A stretch of 64,000 bases of DNA from JAUNSR01 sp036655355 (GTDB lineage: Bacteria > Bacteroidota > Bacteroidia > Bacteroidales > JAUNSR01). The translations under genes were made by a program, and so were the position numbers. Numbering within the stretch: position 1 is the stretch's first letter; the number at the start of each line of letters is the position of its first letter. The stretch spans positions 21,076 to 85,075 of the forward strand of contig JAVVQG010000017.1 in assembly GCA_036655355.1 (NCBI GenBank), written 5' to 3'. Below the pieces are notes generated by a model that searched no databases, had not been told where the DNA came from, and worked only from the letters and a program-made list of their open reading frames with translations. Below are positions 47,484-56,658 of this stretch, piece after piece.

Positions 47484-47517
47484 TTTGGACTTCAAACCTG
47501 AAACAGATTTCAGATAC

Positions 47518-47572
47518 TTTAAAAAGAAATATCCCGATAGAAATCACATCTATCGGGATATTTCTTTTTAAA
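47518..47572. terminator. Bidirectional terminator with perfect 23-bp stem
   Basis: Arms 47518-47540 and 47550-47572 are perfectly complementary (core ATATCCCGATAG / CTATCGGGATAT) with a 9-base loop, and A/T tails on both sides. It separates convergent genes. Confidence 0.9.
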
Positions 47573-47576
47573 TGAA

Positions 47577-48512
47577 TCATGGAAAAACCACTTTCTTTAC
47601 CAAATTACCCATTTTGACCATGTAAATTCCGTTTACAGGGAGTGCTATTTCTGTATTTCCTGAATCTACCCACTCTTGAATCACAAGTTGACCTAACGCT
47701 GTATACACCCGTATCTGTTGCCTTACCAGAGAGCGGACGTGGAGGTACCCATCAGCCACAAACAGATCTTCACTTCTCCAATTTCCTACTTTAGTATTCC
47801 CATAGTCATAGCTGATATCAGAAAGTGAACGCGGCGTGATGGTCACTTCACCCGTAAACCGATTGTAAGTAACTAAACCGGTTAAGTTGAATGGAGCGGT
47901 AGGAACGGGAGTATTCAGGTAGTCTGCATTCGCAAATAAGGTAGCGATGGCCGTTGTTGCTTTTTGTTGATACACAATGTAGTTCTGACCTAATTGAAAC
48001 GTAGTTCCTCCTCCGTTGACCACTACATTTTGCAAACTGACCAAAGACGATTCATAAATCACCGGATTCAACATCAGTATACTGACATCAATCGATTGAG
48101 GATCCGCCGGCAGACCGGTTTGATTTACCGTTGGAACAATCTGAGGAATCATCGCCAACGAACCGTTAATGAGCGTAAGTCTCCCCGTTAAACCTTCCAA
48201 ACAATCACCTGCGGCAACGAAAGGAGAAACAGGGCCATAAGGTCCACTCAAGATAATCAGACCGCCGGAAATATCTTGCACATAGATAGCCAACCCTTCA
48301 GACGTTTCGTAAACGAAACTTACCACAGGCGCATTTTCGAGAGTGTAAACCGTATTGGGATCTAAACTTCCCCAATATTGTTTCAAATTAAAGATATCAA
48401 CGCAAGATTGCTTTTCAGGAGGAGGGGAAGGAACAATGCGAATCTGCTGCGCTGTAATTCCGGATACAGAAAACAACAAAAAGATTACAAAAAGGAGTAA
48501 TTGTTTTTTCAT
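47577..48512 (-). CDS. Secreted protein with type IX secretion C-terminal domain
   Basis: This 311-residue protein has a signal peptide (MKKQLLLFVIFLL..., cleavage near AQQ at about 22). The middle part (30-235) is beta-rich and resembles OB-fold-like exported domains (LTGRLTLINGS, LTGLVTYNRFTGEVTITP). The last 70 residues resemble the T9SS type A sorting domain (VRQQIRVYTALGQLV... NGIYMVKMGNLVKKVVF). It would be secreted and possibly anchored by the Por system, none of whose genes lie in this window. Function unknown. Confidence 0.75.
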   Translation of the reverse strand: MKKQLLLFVIFLLFSVSGITAQQIRIVPSPPPEKQSCVDIFNLKQYWGSLDPNTVYTLENAPVVSFVYETSEGLAIYVQDISGGLIILSGPYGPVSPFVAAGDCLEGLTGRLTLINGSLAMIPQIVPTVNQTGLPADPQSIDVSILMLNPVIYESSLVSLQNVVVNGGGTTFQLGQNYIVYQQKATTAIATLFANADYLNTPVPTAPFNLTGLVTYNRFTGEVTITPRSLSDISYDYGNTKVGNWRSEDLFVADGYLHVRSLVRQQIRVYTALGQLVIQEWVDSGNTEIALPVNGIYMVKMGNLVKKVVFP

Positions 48513-48646
48513 CGCTCAAAATTTCATCTGTCCAACTCATTCTTAACTCCAGCAACAGAGCAAACTGTTGCGCATCATTAGAATTGAAACGCAACGGTTT
48601 TTATCTGATCTGTTTGTTGTTAGAACAAGATATTCTGTTATTATGT

Positions 48647-49561
48647 TCAGATTGAGACAGACAACTCTTCTCGCGCTAAACAGGTTTCCGGGAAGATTAT
48701 CTTCGCTTCTTGAAGCAAAATTTTATCATCGTTATATCGTGCTGAGAAATGCCCCAGCATGAGCTTCTTAACGTTCGCCTTCAATGCGATCGTAGCTGCT
48801 TGACGGGCAGTAGAATGCTGTGTTTCGCGAGCCCGGGGCAAAGCGTCTTCTGCAAATGTAGCCTCATGATATAAAAGATCCGCACCTTCTATCCAAGGAA
48901 TGATTTTCTCCGTATAGGCTGTATCGGAACAATAAGCATATTTTCGTGACGGTGATGCCGGATTGGTCAATACATGGTTTTTTACTACGTCTCCCTCAGG
49001 AGTTACCCAATCAGCACCCTCTTTAATCGCTTGCAACGACTTTAGCGGAATCTGCCAGAATTTAATCATATCCGGTTTTAGGTGACGCTCTTTCTGTTTC
49101 TCCTCAAAAAGAAACCCGGTAGAAGGGACGCGGTGTTTGAGAGGCAAAGTATACACTTTCAAACCGCGGTCTTCGTAAATCACTTCATGTTTATTGGGAC
49201 TGATTGCTTCGAACTTCACCTCGAAAGGCAACTCTTTGCAGAAATAATCCAACATCGGACGAAAAACTTTCTCTGCATCCGGGTGAGCATGCACATAGAA
49301 ATCACCCGTACGACCTAATAACCCCAAGGTTGAAAGCATCCCGACCATGCCAAAACAATGATCGCCATGAAGATGAGATATAAAGAGGTGGTTGAGACGT
49401 GTAAATTTCAGTTTCATGCGACGAAGTTGAAGTTGTGCCCCTTCACCGCAATCGATCATAAAAAGTTTATCACGGAAATTTACAACCTGAGAGGTGGGTA
49501 AATGACGTGTGGTTGGCAAAGCGGAACCACATCCTAATATATTAACATCGAACTTTTCCAT
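48647..49561 (-). CDS. rnz: Ribonuclease Z
   Basis: This 304-residue zinc endonuclease trims tRNA 3' ends. The MBL motif SHLHGDHCFGM is at about 62-72; further metal ligands appear in later HxxA and DxxY segments (YCSDTAYTE, LLYHEATF, MLGHFSARY), as in tRNase Z. The length is that of the short bacterial form. It lies downstream of rpsA with a terminator between them. Confidence 0.95.
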   Translation of the reverse strand: MEKFDVNILGCGSALPTTRHLPTSQVVNFRDKLFMIDCGEGAQLQLRRMKLKFTRLNHLFISHLHGDHCFGMVGMLSTLGLLGRTGDFYVHAHPDAEKVFRPMLDYFCKELPFEVKFEAISPNKHEVIYEDRGLKVYTLPLKHRVPSTGFLFEEKQKERHLKPDMIKFWQIPLKSLQAIKEGADWVTPEGDVVKNHVLTNPASPSRKYAYCSDTAYTEKIIPWIEGADLLYHEATFAEDALPRARETQHSTARQAATIALKANVKKLMLGHFSARYNDDKILLQEAKIIFPETCLAREELSVSI

Positions 49562-49566
49562 ACAAA

Positions 49567-49605
49567 CAAAAAAATAGGGAACCCCGAATGGGATTCCCTA
49601 TCAAA
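49567..49605 (-). terminator. Terminator of rpsA
   Basis: On the minus strand ATAGGGAATCCC pairs with GGGTTCCCTAT, followed by a T run. Confidence 0.8.
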
Positions 49606-49627
49606 TATAGTCAATTTCGGTCAGAAA

Positions 49628-51424
49628 TTATTTCTTTTCTGCGTCCATTTTTTCTTTCAAAGCAGCAAGAGCATCTAGGTCACCTAGAGTTGCTTTGTTT
49701 TCTGCCTGTGGAAGAGCTACAGTTTCGTCTTTCTTAGATGATTTTTTTGCAGCTTTTTTAGCAGCATTTTCTTTGCGTGCTTCTGCTTTCTGCTCATCTT
49801 CGTGGATACGGCTGTGAGAAAGGATGATACGTTTAGCTTCTTTGTTGAACTCGATAACTTTGAATTCTAGTTTCTCGTCAACCTGAGCCTGTGTTCCGTC
49901 TTCTTTTACAAGGTGTTTTGGAGTTGCAAAACCTTCTACACCGTAAGGAAGAGCGATTACAGCACCTTTGTCAAGAAGTTCTACGATAGTACCTTCGTGA
50001 ACTGAATCAACTGTGAATACTGTTTCGAAAACATCCCATGGGTTCTCTTCTAGCTGTTTGTGGCCTAGAGACAAACGACGGTTTTCTTTGTCAATTTCGA
50101 TAACCTGAACTTCGATTTCAGCACCGATCTGAGTGAATTCTGATGGGTGTTTGATTTTTTTAGTCCAAGAAAGATCAGAGATGTGGATCAAACCATCAAC
50201 GCCGTCTTCGATTTCAACGAATACACCGAAGTTAGTGAAGTTGCGAACTTTAGCTGTGTGCTTAGAACCAACTGCATATTTAGTTTCGATGTTTTCCCAT
50301 GGATCCTGTTTCAACTGTTTGATACCAAGAGACATTTTACGCTCTTCGCGATCAAGAGTCAAGATAACAGCTTCAACTTCTTCACCAACTTTCATCAAGT
50401 CCTGTGCAGAACGTAGGTGCTGTGACCAAGACATTTCTGAAACGTGGATAAGACCTTCTACACCTGGAGCGATTTCGATGAATGCACCGTAGTCAGCCAT
50501 AACAACTACTTTACCTTTAACTTTGTCACCAACTTTAAGTTCAGTTGACAATGCATCCCATGGATGAGGAGTAAGCTGTTTCAAACCAAGAGCGATACGT
50601 TTTTTCTCGTCATCGAAGTCTAGGATTACAACGTTCAATTTCTGATCCAATGCAACAACTTCTTCTGGGTGAGAAACACGTCCCCATGATAGGTCAGTGA
50701 TGTGGATAAGACCGTCTACGCCACCAAGGTCGATGAATACACCGTAAGAAGTGATGTTCTTAACAGTTCCTTCAAGAACTTGTCCTTTTTCAAGTTTAGC
50801 GATGATGTCTTTTTTCTGCTGTTCAAGTTCAGCTTCGATAAGAGCTTTGTGTGATACAACAACGTTTTTGAATTCCTGGTTGATTTTAACAACTTTGAAT
50901 TCCATTGTTTTGTTAACAAATACGTCATAGTCACGGATAGGTTTAACATCGATCTGAGAACCTGGCAAGAATGCTTCGATGCCAAATACGTCAACGATCA
51001 TACCGCCTTTAGTACGACATTTGATGAAACCTTTGATAATTTCGTCATTTTCAAGAGCGCTGTTAACACGATCCCATGAGCGAGTCGCGCGAGCTTTCTT
51101 GTGAGAAAGAACAAGCTGTCCTTTTTTGTCCTCCTGAGACTCGATGTACACTTCAACCATGTCACCTAGAGTCAATTCAGGATTGTAACGGAATTCATTC
51201 AAAGAAATGATACCGTCTGATTTGTAACCGATGTTAACCACAACTTCACGTTTGTTCATTGCGATAACTTTACCTTCGATTACTTCACTTGCGTTTACTG
51301 TGTTAAGAGTCTGGTCGTAAGTGTTTACCAATTCGTCGTGGCTTTTGTCACCAAAAGTCACGCCATTTTCATACGCTTCCCAGTTGAAATCTTCTACTGG
51401 AGAAAAGTTTTTTTCGTTAGACAT
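49628..51424 (-). CDS. rpsA: 30S ribosomal protein S1
   Basis: S1 (598 aa) binds mRNA on the 30S subunit. About six S1 RNA-binding repeats are visible, each with GxVxxxxxxGxFVxL-like patterns (KNITSYGVFIDLGGVDGLIH; RNFTNFGVFVEIEDGVDGL). An N-terminal acidic segment and a lysine-rich C-terminus (KKAAKKSSKKDE) flank them. In a phylum with few Shine-Dalgarno sites S1 is thought to be important for initiation. Its codon use is strongly biased, as in highly expressed genes. Confidence 0.96.
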   Translation of the reverse strand: MSNEKNFSPVEDFNWEAYENGVTFGDKSHDELVNTYDQTLNTVNASEVIEGKVIAMNKREVVVNIGYKSDGIISLNEFRYNPELTLGDMVEVYIESQEDKKGQLVLSHKKARATRSWDRVNSALENDEIIKGFIKCRTKGGMIVDVFGIEAFLPGSQIDVKPIRDYDVFVNKTMEFKVVKINQEFKNVVVSHKALIEAELEQQKKDIIAKLEKGQVLEGTVKNITSYGVFIDLGGVDGLIHITDLSWGRVSHPEEVVALDQKLNVVILDFDDEKKRIALGLKQLTPHPWDALSTELKVGDKVKGKVVVMADYGAFIEIAPGVEGLIHVSEMSWSQHLRSAQDLMKVGEEVEAVILTLDREERKMSLGIKQLKQDPWENIETKYAVGSKHTAKVRNFTNFGVFVEIEDGVDGLIHISDLSWTKKIKHPSEFTQIGAEIEVQVIEIDKENRRLSLGHKQLEENPWDVFETVFTVDSVHEGTIVELLDKGAVIALPYGVEGFATPKHLVKEDGTQAQVDEKLEFKVIEFNKEAKRIILSHSRIHEDEQKAEARKENAAKKAAKKSSKKDETVALPQAENKATLGDLDALAALKEKMDAEKK

Positions 51425-51482
51425 AAATAATTATTTGTTTTTTAATTAGTAAGTTAGACATTATATCACTTAAAAATCGCCG

Positions 51483-51490
51483 CAAAGATA
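51483..51490 (-). promoter_or_regulatory. -7 element for rpsA
   Basis: The minus strand reads TATCTTTG, an exact TAnnTTTG match, about 60 bp upstream of the start codon. Confidence 0.55.
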
Positions 51491-51582
51491 GGGAAAAACT
51501 TCGAAACAGAAAACTTTATATATGAAATATACACTAATCCGTATCTTTCGATCCTCTTATCCCTCCTGCCAATCACTGCTAT

Positions 51583-52287
51583 TTACTTCAATAAATAATC
51601 AAGAATCTTGAAACAGGCATCTTTTAATTTATCTGCTGCCATGTGAAGATTCTCGCGGAATTCCTCTTCTGTAACACGACCGCCATCACACAGATCGGTT
51701 ACGGATTTCACGCAAAGAAGTGGTGTTTTATACAAATCCGCCACCCATGCGATCGCTGCAGCTTCCATATCCTTTAATTCGCCACGATTCTTCTGAATCA
51801 TCGCCAAATCTTCGGGAGCCATATCCAAAGAACTTCCCGTAGTACAACGACCCAGCTTAAAGCCTAGATCCGCAGCCATCCCAGAGGCATCCATACATGG
51901 ATAGAAACCAACTCCCATTTCGTACCAACCACCGGAATCACCCACACGACGGTCGTGGAACATGATCTGCTCGTGACTCAGGTAAACATCTCCGATGTGT
52001 GAGTCATTTGACAAAAATGCACCGCAAGTACCCGCATTGATCAATAAATCCGGAGAAAGCTTACTGATAAGCAACTGCGTAGAAAGTGTAGCAGGTTCAC
52101 AACCAACCAAGTCAAGACCATTTTGCTGTCCGTTCAAAACCACAAAGATCTCTTTTCCTTCATGCTCACCTTTGTATAATACCGGGGGAAGCGGTGCGAA
52201 GAAATCCTTCACCTCTTCCAACCTGAATTTTTCGATTAACGGAGCTGCCTCGGCATGCATCGCGAAAAGGAAACAAATACGCTTCAT
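51583..52287 (-). CDS. MTA/SAH nucleosidase-like phosphorylase-superfamily protein
   Basis: This 234-residue enzyme belongs to the purine nucleoside phosphorylase/nucleosidase superfamily (PF01048). Visible motifs are the N-terminal FAMHAEAAPLIE, NAGTCGAF, DMEAAAIAW with the substrate-binding Met-Glu, and KSVTD with the catalytic Asp. Best guess is methylthioadenosine/S-adenosylhomocysteine hydrolysis; a futalosine hydrolase role in menaquinone synthesis is a possible alternative. It lies between prfC and rpsA. Confidence 0.8.
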   Translation of the reverse strand: MKRICFLFAMHAEAAPLIEKFRLEEVKDFFAPLPPVLYKGEHEGKEIFVVLNGQQNGLDLVGCEPATLSTQLLISKLSPDLLINAGTCGAFLSNDSHIGDVYLSHEQIMFHDRRVGDSGGWYEMGVGFYPCMDASGMAADLGFKLGRCTTGSSLDMAPEDLAMIQKNRGELKDMEAAAIAWVADLYKTPLLCVKSVTDLCDGGRVTEEEFRENLHMAADKLKDACFKILDYLLK

Positions 52288-52307
52288 CTGTATATATTTT
52301 AATGTAG

Positions 52308-52345
52308 AAGAAAGGCACGAGTGAATACCCGCGCCTTTATGATAT
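52308..52345 (-). terminator. Terminator of prfC
   Basis: On the minus strand AAAGGCGCG pairs with CGTGCCTTT (one G-T pair) followed by CTT. Confidence 0.6.
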
Positions 52346-52349
52346 TATT

Positions 52350-53930
52350 TTAGAATTCAGATTTAAAATGGAACTTGATTTTCGGGAAATCCTGTTGAGC
52401 CATCATCAGTACATAACCTGAATCGGCAAGGAACACGTCGCGTCCATCTTTATCTTTCGCCATAAACTGACTCTTTCTGCGTTTGAAATTATCCAATTCC
52501 GTAGCGTCATCACATTCAATCCAACAAGCCTTGTATAGGTTGATCGGCTCCCAGCGACACTGTGCTCCGTACTCATGAAGCAAGCGATACTGAATAACTT
52601 CGAACTGAAGCTGACCCACGGTTCCGATAATCTTTCTACCGTTAAACTGGTTGGTGAACACCTGAGCGACACCTTCATCCATCAACTGATCGATACCTTT
52701 GTTTAACTGTTTCGTTTTCATCGGATCTGCATTCTCAATGTATTTGAACATCTCCGGAGAGAAACTCGGAATACCTTTGAAATGCAACATCTCGCCGGAT
52801 GTCAGTGTATCGCCGATCTTGAAGTTTCCGGTATCCGGCAAACCGATGATATCACCAGGGAATGCTTCATCTACCGTTTCTTTCTTCTGCGCCATGAAGG
52901 CGGTCGGACTTGAGAATCGCATCAGTTTATTGTGACGAACGTGTTTGTAGTTCACGTTACGCTCAAATTTACCCGAACAGATTTTCACGAAAGCGATACA
53001 AGAGCGGTGGTTCGGATCCATATTCGCATGGATTTTGAACACGAAACCTGTAAATCCCTCCTCTTCCGGTATCACCTGTCGCTCTACCGCTTGAATCGGA
53101 CGAGGGGTCGGTGCAATCTGACAGAAACAATCCAACAACTCTTTCACACCAAAGTTATTCAGTGCCGAGCCGAAGAAAACAGGTGCTATATCACCTCGCA
53201 GGTAAGTATCCACGTCAAATTCAGGATACACCCCTTCAATAAGCTCAAGATCCATACGCAACTTATCGGCGTCATCCTGACCTACGTGAGCATCAAGTGT
53301 TGGATCATTCACATCCGCAATCTGAACAGATTCCGTTACCATCTGTTTGTGCGGTGTATAAAGATCCAATTTCTCCTCATATATATTGTAAACACCTTTA
53401 AAGCGTTGTCCGATGTTGATCGGCCAGCTCAAAGGACGTACATTAATTTTCAGTTCCGACTCAATTTCGTCTAGCAAATCAAAAGGATCCTTACCTTCAC
53501 GGTCCATTTTATTGACAAATACGATCACGGGAGTCTTTCGCATTCTACAAACCTCCATTAGTTTGCGTGTCTGCATCTCCACCCCTTTTGCCGTATCTAC
53601 CACGATAATTACGCTATCTACAGCTGTAAGGGTACGGTATGTATCCTCCGCGAAGTCCTGGTGACCGGGAGTATCGAGGATGTTGATCTTATATCCGTTA
53701 TAATCGAATGCCATCACAGAGGTAGCAACTGAGATACCACGTTGTTTCTCAATCTCCATCCAGTCTGAGGTAGCTGTCTTCTTGATTTTATTAGATTTAA
53801 CTGCTCCTGCTACGTGGATTGCACCCCCGAACAAAAGCAATTTTTCCGTCAATGTCGTTTTACCGGCATCAGGGTGACTGATAATGGCAAAAGTTCTTCT
53901 TTTCTTAATTTCGTCTAATAATTCGCTCAT
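52350..53930 (-). CDS. prfC: Peptide chain release factor 3
   Basis: RF3 (526 aa) is a GTPase that recycles RF1/RF2 from the ribosome. G1 HPDAGKTTLTE, G3 DTPGHQDF and G4 NKMD are present, and the C-terminal half is the RF3-specific part (GVAQVFTNQFNGRKIIGTVG). ATG 53930 (MSELLDEIKKRRTF) is the normal start; a longer frame to 53954 adds eight residues and overlaps a promoter-like site. Confidence 0.96.
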   Translation of the reverse strand: MSELLDEIKKRRTFAIISHPDAGKTTLTEKLLLFGGAIHVAGAVKSNKIKKTATSDWMEIEKQRGISVATSVMAFDYNGYKINILDTPGHQDFAEDTYRTLTAVDSVIIVVDTAKGVEMQTRKLMEVCRMRKTPVIVFVNKMDREGKDPFDLLDEIESELKINVRPLSWPINIGQRFKGVYNIYEEKLDLYTPHKQMVTESVQIADVNDPTLDAHVGQDDADKLRMDLELIEGVYPEFDVDTYLRGDIAPVFFGSALNNFGVKELLDCFCQIAPTPRPIQAVERQVIPEEEGFTGFVFKIHANMDPNHRSCIAFVKICSGKFERNVNYKHVRHNKLMRFSSPTAFMAQKKETVDEAFPGDIIGLPDTGNFKIGDTLTSGEMLHFKGIPSFSPEMFKYIENADPMKTKQLNKGIDQLMDEGVAQVFTNQFNGRKIIGTVGQLQFEVIQYRLLHEYGAQCRWEPINLYKACWIECDDATELDNFKRRKSQFMAKDKDGRDVFLADSGYVLMMAQQDFPKIKFHFKSEF

Positions 53931-53951
53931 TACTATATTCTTTTCAGGCTG

Positions 53952-53959
53952 CAAAAGTA
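53952..53959 (-). promoter_or_regulatory. -7 element for prfC
   Basis: The minus strand reads TACTTTTG, an exact match to TAnnTTTG, 21 bp before the chosen start. Confidence 0.5.
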
Positions 53960-54051
53960 ATCCAAAAAGAAGAGATTTACATTAGACAAAACTGAAAAAT
54001 TGGTCTAAATGAAGAACTTTAGGAATAAATAATGTTAGTTTTAGCCTAAAT

Positions 54052-54921
54052 TCACTTATTTGTCAACAGATTGGCGATACAAAGCCGAAGACTTGCCTCC
54101 CAATGCGGAATATCAAAACCATAAACCGAACGTATCTTTTTCTTATTCATCACACTATAATGCGGACGGGTGGCAGGTGTAGGGTAATCAGCTGTTTCAA
54201 TAGGTTTTACATAACAGTTCGCAACTCCTGCCAATTCATGAATCTTTACTGCAAAATCATACCAACTACACACCCCTTCGTTAGAGAAATTATAGACTCC
54301 CGGTTGAAAATCTTCATTCGCTGATACGATCGTAAGAATCGCCCGTGCTAAGTCGGCTGCATAGGTAGGCGTTCCAACCTGATCAAAAATCACACCCAGT
54401 GAATCCCGCTCTTTCCCCAAACGGATCATTGTTTTCACAAAATTATTCCCGTATTCCGAATACAACCACGAAGTACGCAACACGACGGCATCTTTACAGT
54501 GGTTGAAGAGCGACTCCTCTCCCGCTAATTTGGTAATGCCGTATGCCGAAACCGGAGCCGTGTCATCCTCCTCTGTGTAGGGTTTGCAGGCAGAGCCGCT
54601 GTACACGTAATCGGTAGAGACATGAATCATGCGAGCTCGCTTTTCTACCGCTGCTTTTGCCAGATAACCTACGGCTGTATTGTTGAGTTTATCGCATAGC
54701 GACAAATCTGTTTCCGCTTTATCCACAGCCGTATAAGCTGCGCAGTTTACCACATAATCCAACTGCTTATCCGCTAAAAAATCGGATATCGCATTCGGAT
54801 CACAAATATCAAGTTCCGCAACATCCGTAAAATAGAAATTCAGTTCAGGATATTGTGTTGCAAGCTCACGAATTGCATTTCCCAACTGACCGTTCGAGCC
54901 GGTTACTAGTATGTTTTTCAT
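54052..54921 (-). CDS. rmlD: dTDP-4-dehydrorhamnose reductase
   Basis: This 289-residue SDR enzyme reduces dTDP-4-keto-rhamnose to dTDP-L-rhamnose. The N-terminal NAD(P) motif is TGSNGQLGNAI; STDYVYSG and the YxxxK catalytic pair (YGITKLAGE) are present. Start at 54921 (MKNILVTG) is chosen over the longer frame to 54948. rmlA, rmlB and rmlC are not in this window. It supplies rhamnose for the surface polysaccharides, perhaps including the one coded at 31-43 kb. Confidence 0.93.
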   Translation of the reverse strand: MKNILVTGSNGQLGNAIRELATQYPELNFYFTDVAELDICDPNAISDFLADKQLDYVVNCAAYTAVDKAETDLSLCDKLNNTAVGYLAKAAVEKRARMIHVSTDYVYSGSACKPYTEEDDTAPVSAYGITKLAGEESLFNHCKDAVVLRTSWLYSEYGNNFVKTMIRLGKERDSLGVIFDQVGTPTYAADLARAILTIVSANEDFQPGVYNFSNEGVCSWYDFAVKIHELAGVANCYVKPIETADYPTPATRPHYSVMNKKKIRSVYGFDIPHWEASLRLCIANLLTNK

Positions 54922-54957
54922 TTGTATATCGTTTATTTTTAACATCAAGGCATAAAT

Positions 54958-55001
54958 CGAAAAGAGGAAGTCACAGCAATGCCCTAACCTCCTCTTTTCA
55001 G
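54958..55001 (-). terminator. Hairpin after DUF4924 gene
   Basis: AAAAGAGGA pairs with TCCTCTTTT around a loop of about 21 bases; U-rich end on the minus strand. Confidence 0.5.
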
Positions 55002-55027
55002 CTTTAACCTATACGATACGGAAGATA

Positions 55028-55576
55028 TTAATCTTCCAGTTGTAATTCTCCATTTTTCACCTGACGGTACTTCTCGGCCAAGATTGCCAGAAAAGTACTG
55101 ATCTCTTTCACGGCACTCATTGTTTCCGCAGAGACCTCTTTTCCCTGCAAACGCAGCATCAAAACACCATACAATGCAAGAAAACATGTTTCAAGCTCAC
55201 CCACTTTATCTTCTCCCGCTTTGCTGCGTAGCTCAACGATATAAGGAAGTGTTTTGTAAAATGCCGCCGTATAAAAAGGCTCTTTGCTGGATTTGAGCAA
55301 TTGTTGATGCAAATCCGAAAGCTCGATAATCACATTTTTATTAATCTGCAGATGACCGCCGGCTATTTTATTTTCAATACGCATCATCTCGATCAGATTC
55401 TCATACCAATCGCGAATCTCTTTTTTCACCTCTTCGGGTTGATCAAAACGATCGATGATATTTCTCTGAATCAAGTCAATATCCAACTGATTCGCGCGGA
55501 TAGTATCCTCTACCTGCCACATATACAGCAGATATTCTGCGATATTCTCTTTTCTTTTTTGATTTGCAATCAGCAT
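55028..55576 (-). CDS. DUF4924 family protein
   Basis: This 182-residue all-helical cytoplasmic protein begins MLIANQKRKENIAEYLLYMWQVED, matching the Bacteroidota DUF4924 family. No catalytic motif is visible and the function is unknown. It begins 6 bp after the stop of the Mur-ligase-like gene, so the two form a transcription unit, which may point to a cell-envelope role (inferred). Confidence 0.8.
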   Translation of the reverse strand: MLIANQKRKENIAEYLLYMWQVEDTIRANQLDIDLIQRNIIDRFDQPEEVKKEIRDWYENLIEMMRIENKIAGGHLQINKNVIIELSDLHQQLLKSSKEPFYTAAFYKTLPYIVELRSKAGEDKVGELETCFLALYGVLMLRLQGKEVSAETMSAVKEISTFLAILAEKYRQVKNGELQLED

Positions 55577-55582
55577 ACGCGT

Positions 55583-56503
55583 TTATTTTAAAAAGCTATA
55601 TTCGGAAATCGCTTCATAGAAAGCCTGATCTTTCAGACCCATTTGCCGACAAGCGATGCGGGCACCGTTCAAGGCTTCCAGAAATTCCGAATCCTTACGG
55701 TTTACCTTATATTCTCCGAAACGGGAAACCAAAAATATCCCCTCTTCATCCTCCCGAATCGTATGTTCCTTGTAAGGCATCCCCGTAAGATCTTCACGGA
55801 TAATACCGGCGAGAGAAACCAACTCCGGATCTTTTTCGCAATAAATCAGTTTACCGTCTCTTTCGATAGAGCCAATCAGTCTTTTTAGAGAATTGATGTA
55901 TTCCTCTTTGTCAGGAAAAGCATCAGAAGGCTCCCAACGAACATCCTGCATCACCAGAATATGAGGTCGGTAATATTCATTGATCTGTTTCTTTAGGAAA
56001 GGGGAAAATGTGGAATCATCATCCTCTAGAATCGCCATTCGGGCATCATAACTCCAGCTCATCGAACGTATGTCATCGTCTTCAGCATCAGTTACAACAT
56101 AATCGAAAAGCAGATTGTTCTTTCTCAGCGCATAAATCATCATTTCTACGATAGTACGCTTTCCCTTTTTACCGCTCACCATGATGCGGGTCTTATTCTT
56201 TATTCTGGAAAAGATGTATTCGGGAAAAGATAAAACCAAAAGGTTCAACTCTCTAGCACGCACCAACTCTGGATTATTCGAAGGAACATCATTAGCAGGT
56301 ACTACAAAATCATACTCTTTATCCAATTTTTCAGGAAACCATCCCTCTTGCTCCGGCAAAATATCGAATTTCTCTAGCTTACCTCTTACGGGTTCCATTA
56401 TATCCATTGCGGAGGTGGTCACCTCGTGTCCTTTTGATTTAAGGACGATGGCCAACTCGCACAAGCGAGGGTCTCCGACAGAAATAACATGAACTCTTTT
56501 CAT
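55583..56503 (-). CDS. Mur-ligase-like protein with altered P-loop
   Basis: This 306-residue protein resembles the first two domains of Mpl/MurC-type ligases. A Rossmann-like N-terminus (HVISVGDPRLCELAIVLKSK) is followed by a PANDVPSNNPEL segment similar to the SxAIxxxNPE motif, then SGKKGKRTI (110-118) where Mur ligases have TGTxGKT. Asp/Glu-rich downstream segments match a central domain, but the typical C-terminal ligase domain seems short. ATG 56503 gives the best N-terminus. It may be a Bacteroidota-specific Mur-type enzyme or a non-catalytic derivative. Co-transcribed with DUF4924. Confidence 0.65.
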   Translation of the reverse strand: MKRVHVISVGDPRLCELAIVLKSKGHEVTTSAMDIMEPVRGKLEKFDILPEQEGWFPEKLDKEYDFVVPANDVPSNNPELVRARELNLLVLSFPEYIFSRIKNKTRIMVSGKKGKRTIVEMMIYALRKNNLLFDYVVTDAEDDDIRSMSWSYDARMAILEDDDSTFSPFLKKQINEYYRPHILVMQDVRWEPSDAFPDKEEYINSLKRLIGSIERDGKLIYCEKDPELVSLAGIIREDLTGMPYKEHTIREDEEGIFLVSRFGEYKVNRKDSEFLEALNGARIACRQMGLKDQAFYEAISEYSFLK

Positions 56504-56658
56504 ATGTGAATTTTTTATTTTTTTTGGGAGAGATTGCATACCTTTAGGCTTGACGCCACAGGTAATGAGTTTTCTTTAACCTCATGTCAATTAGCATAGG
56601 TGATTCGTATTGAAATCTCAAACTATCCTTAGATTCGTTGCAAATTTAATACTAAAAG

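Noticed and set aside
51583..52287. Naming the nucleosidase mqnB (futalosine hydrolase)
   Set aside because: The motifs are shared by the superfamily and no other menaquinone gene is nearby; left as MTA/SAH nucleosidase-like.
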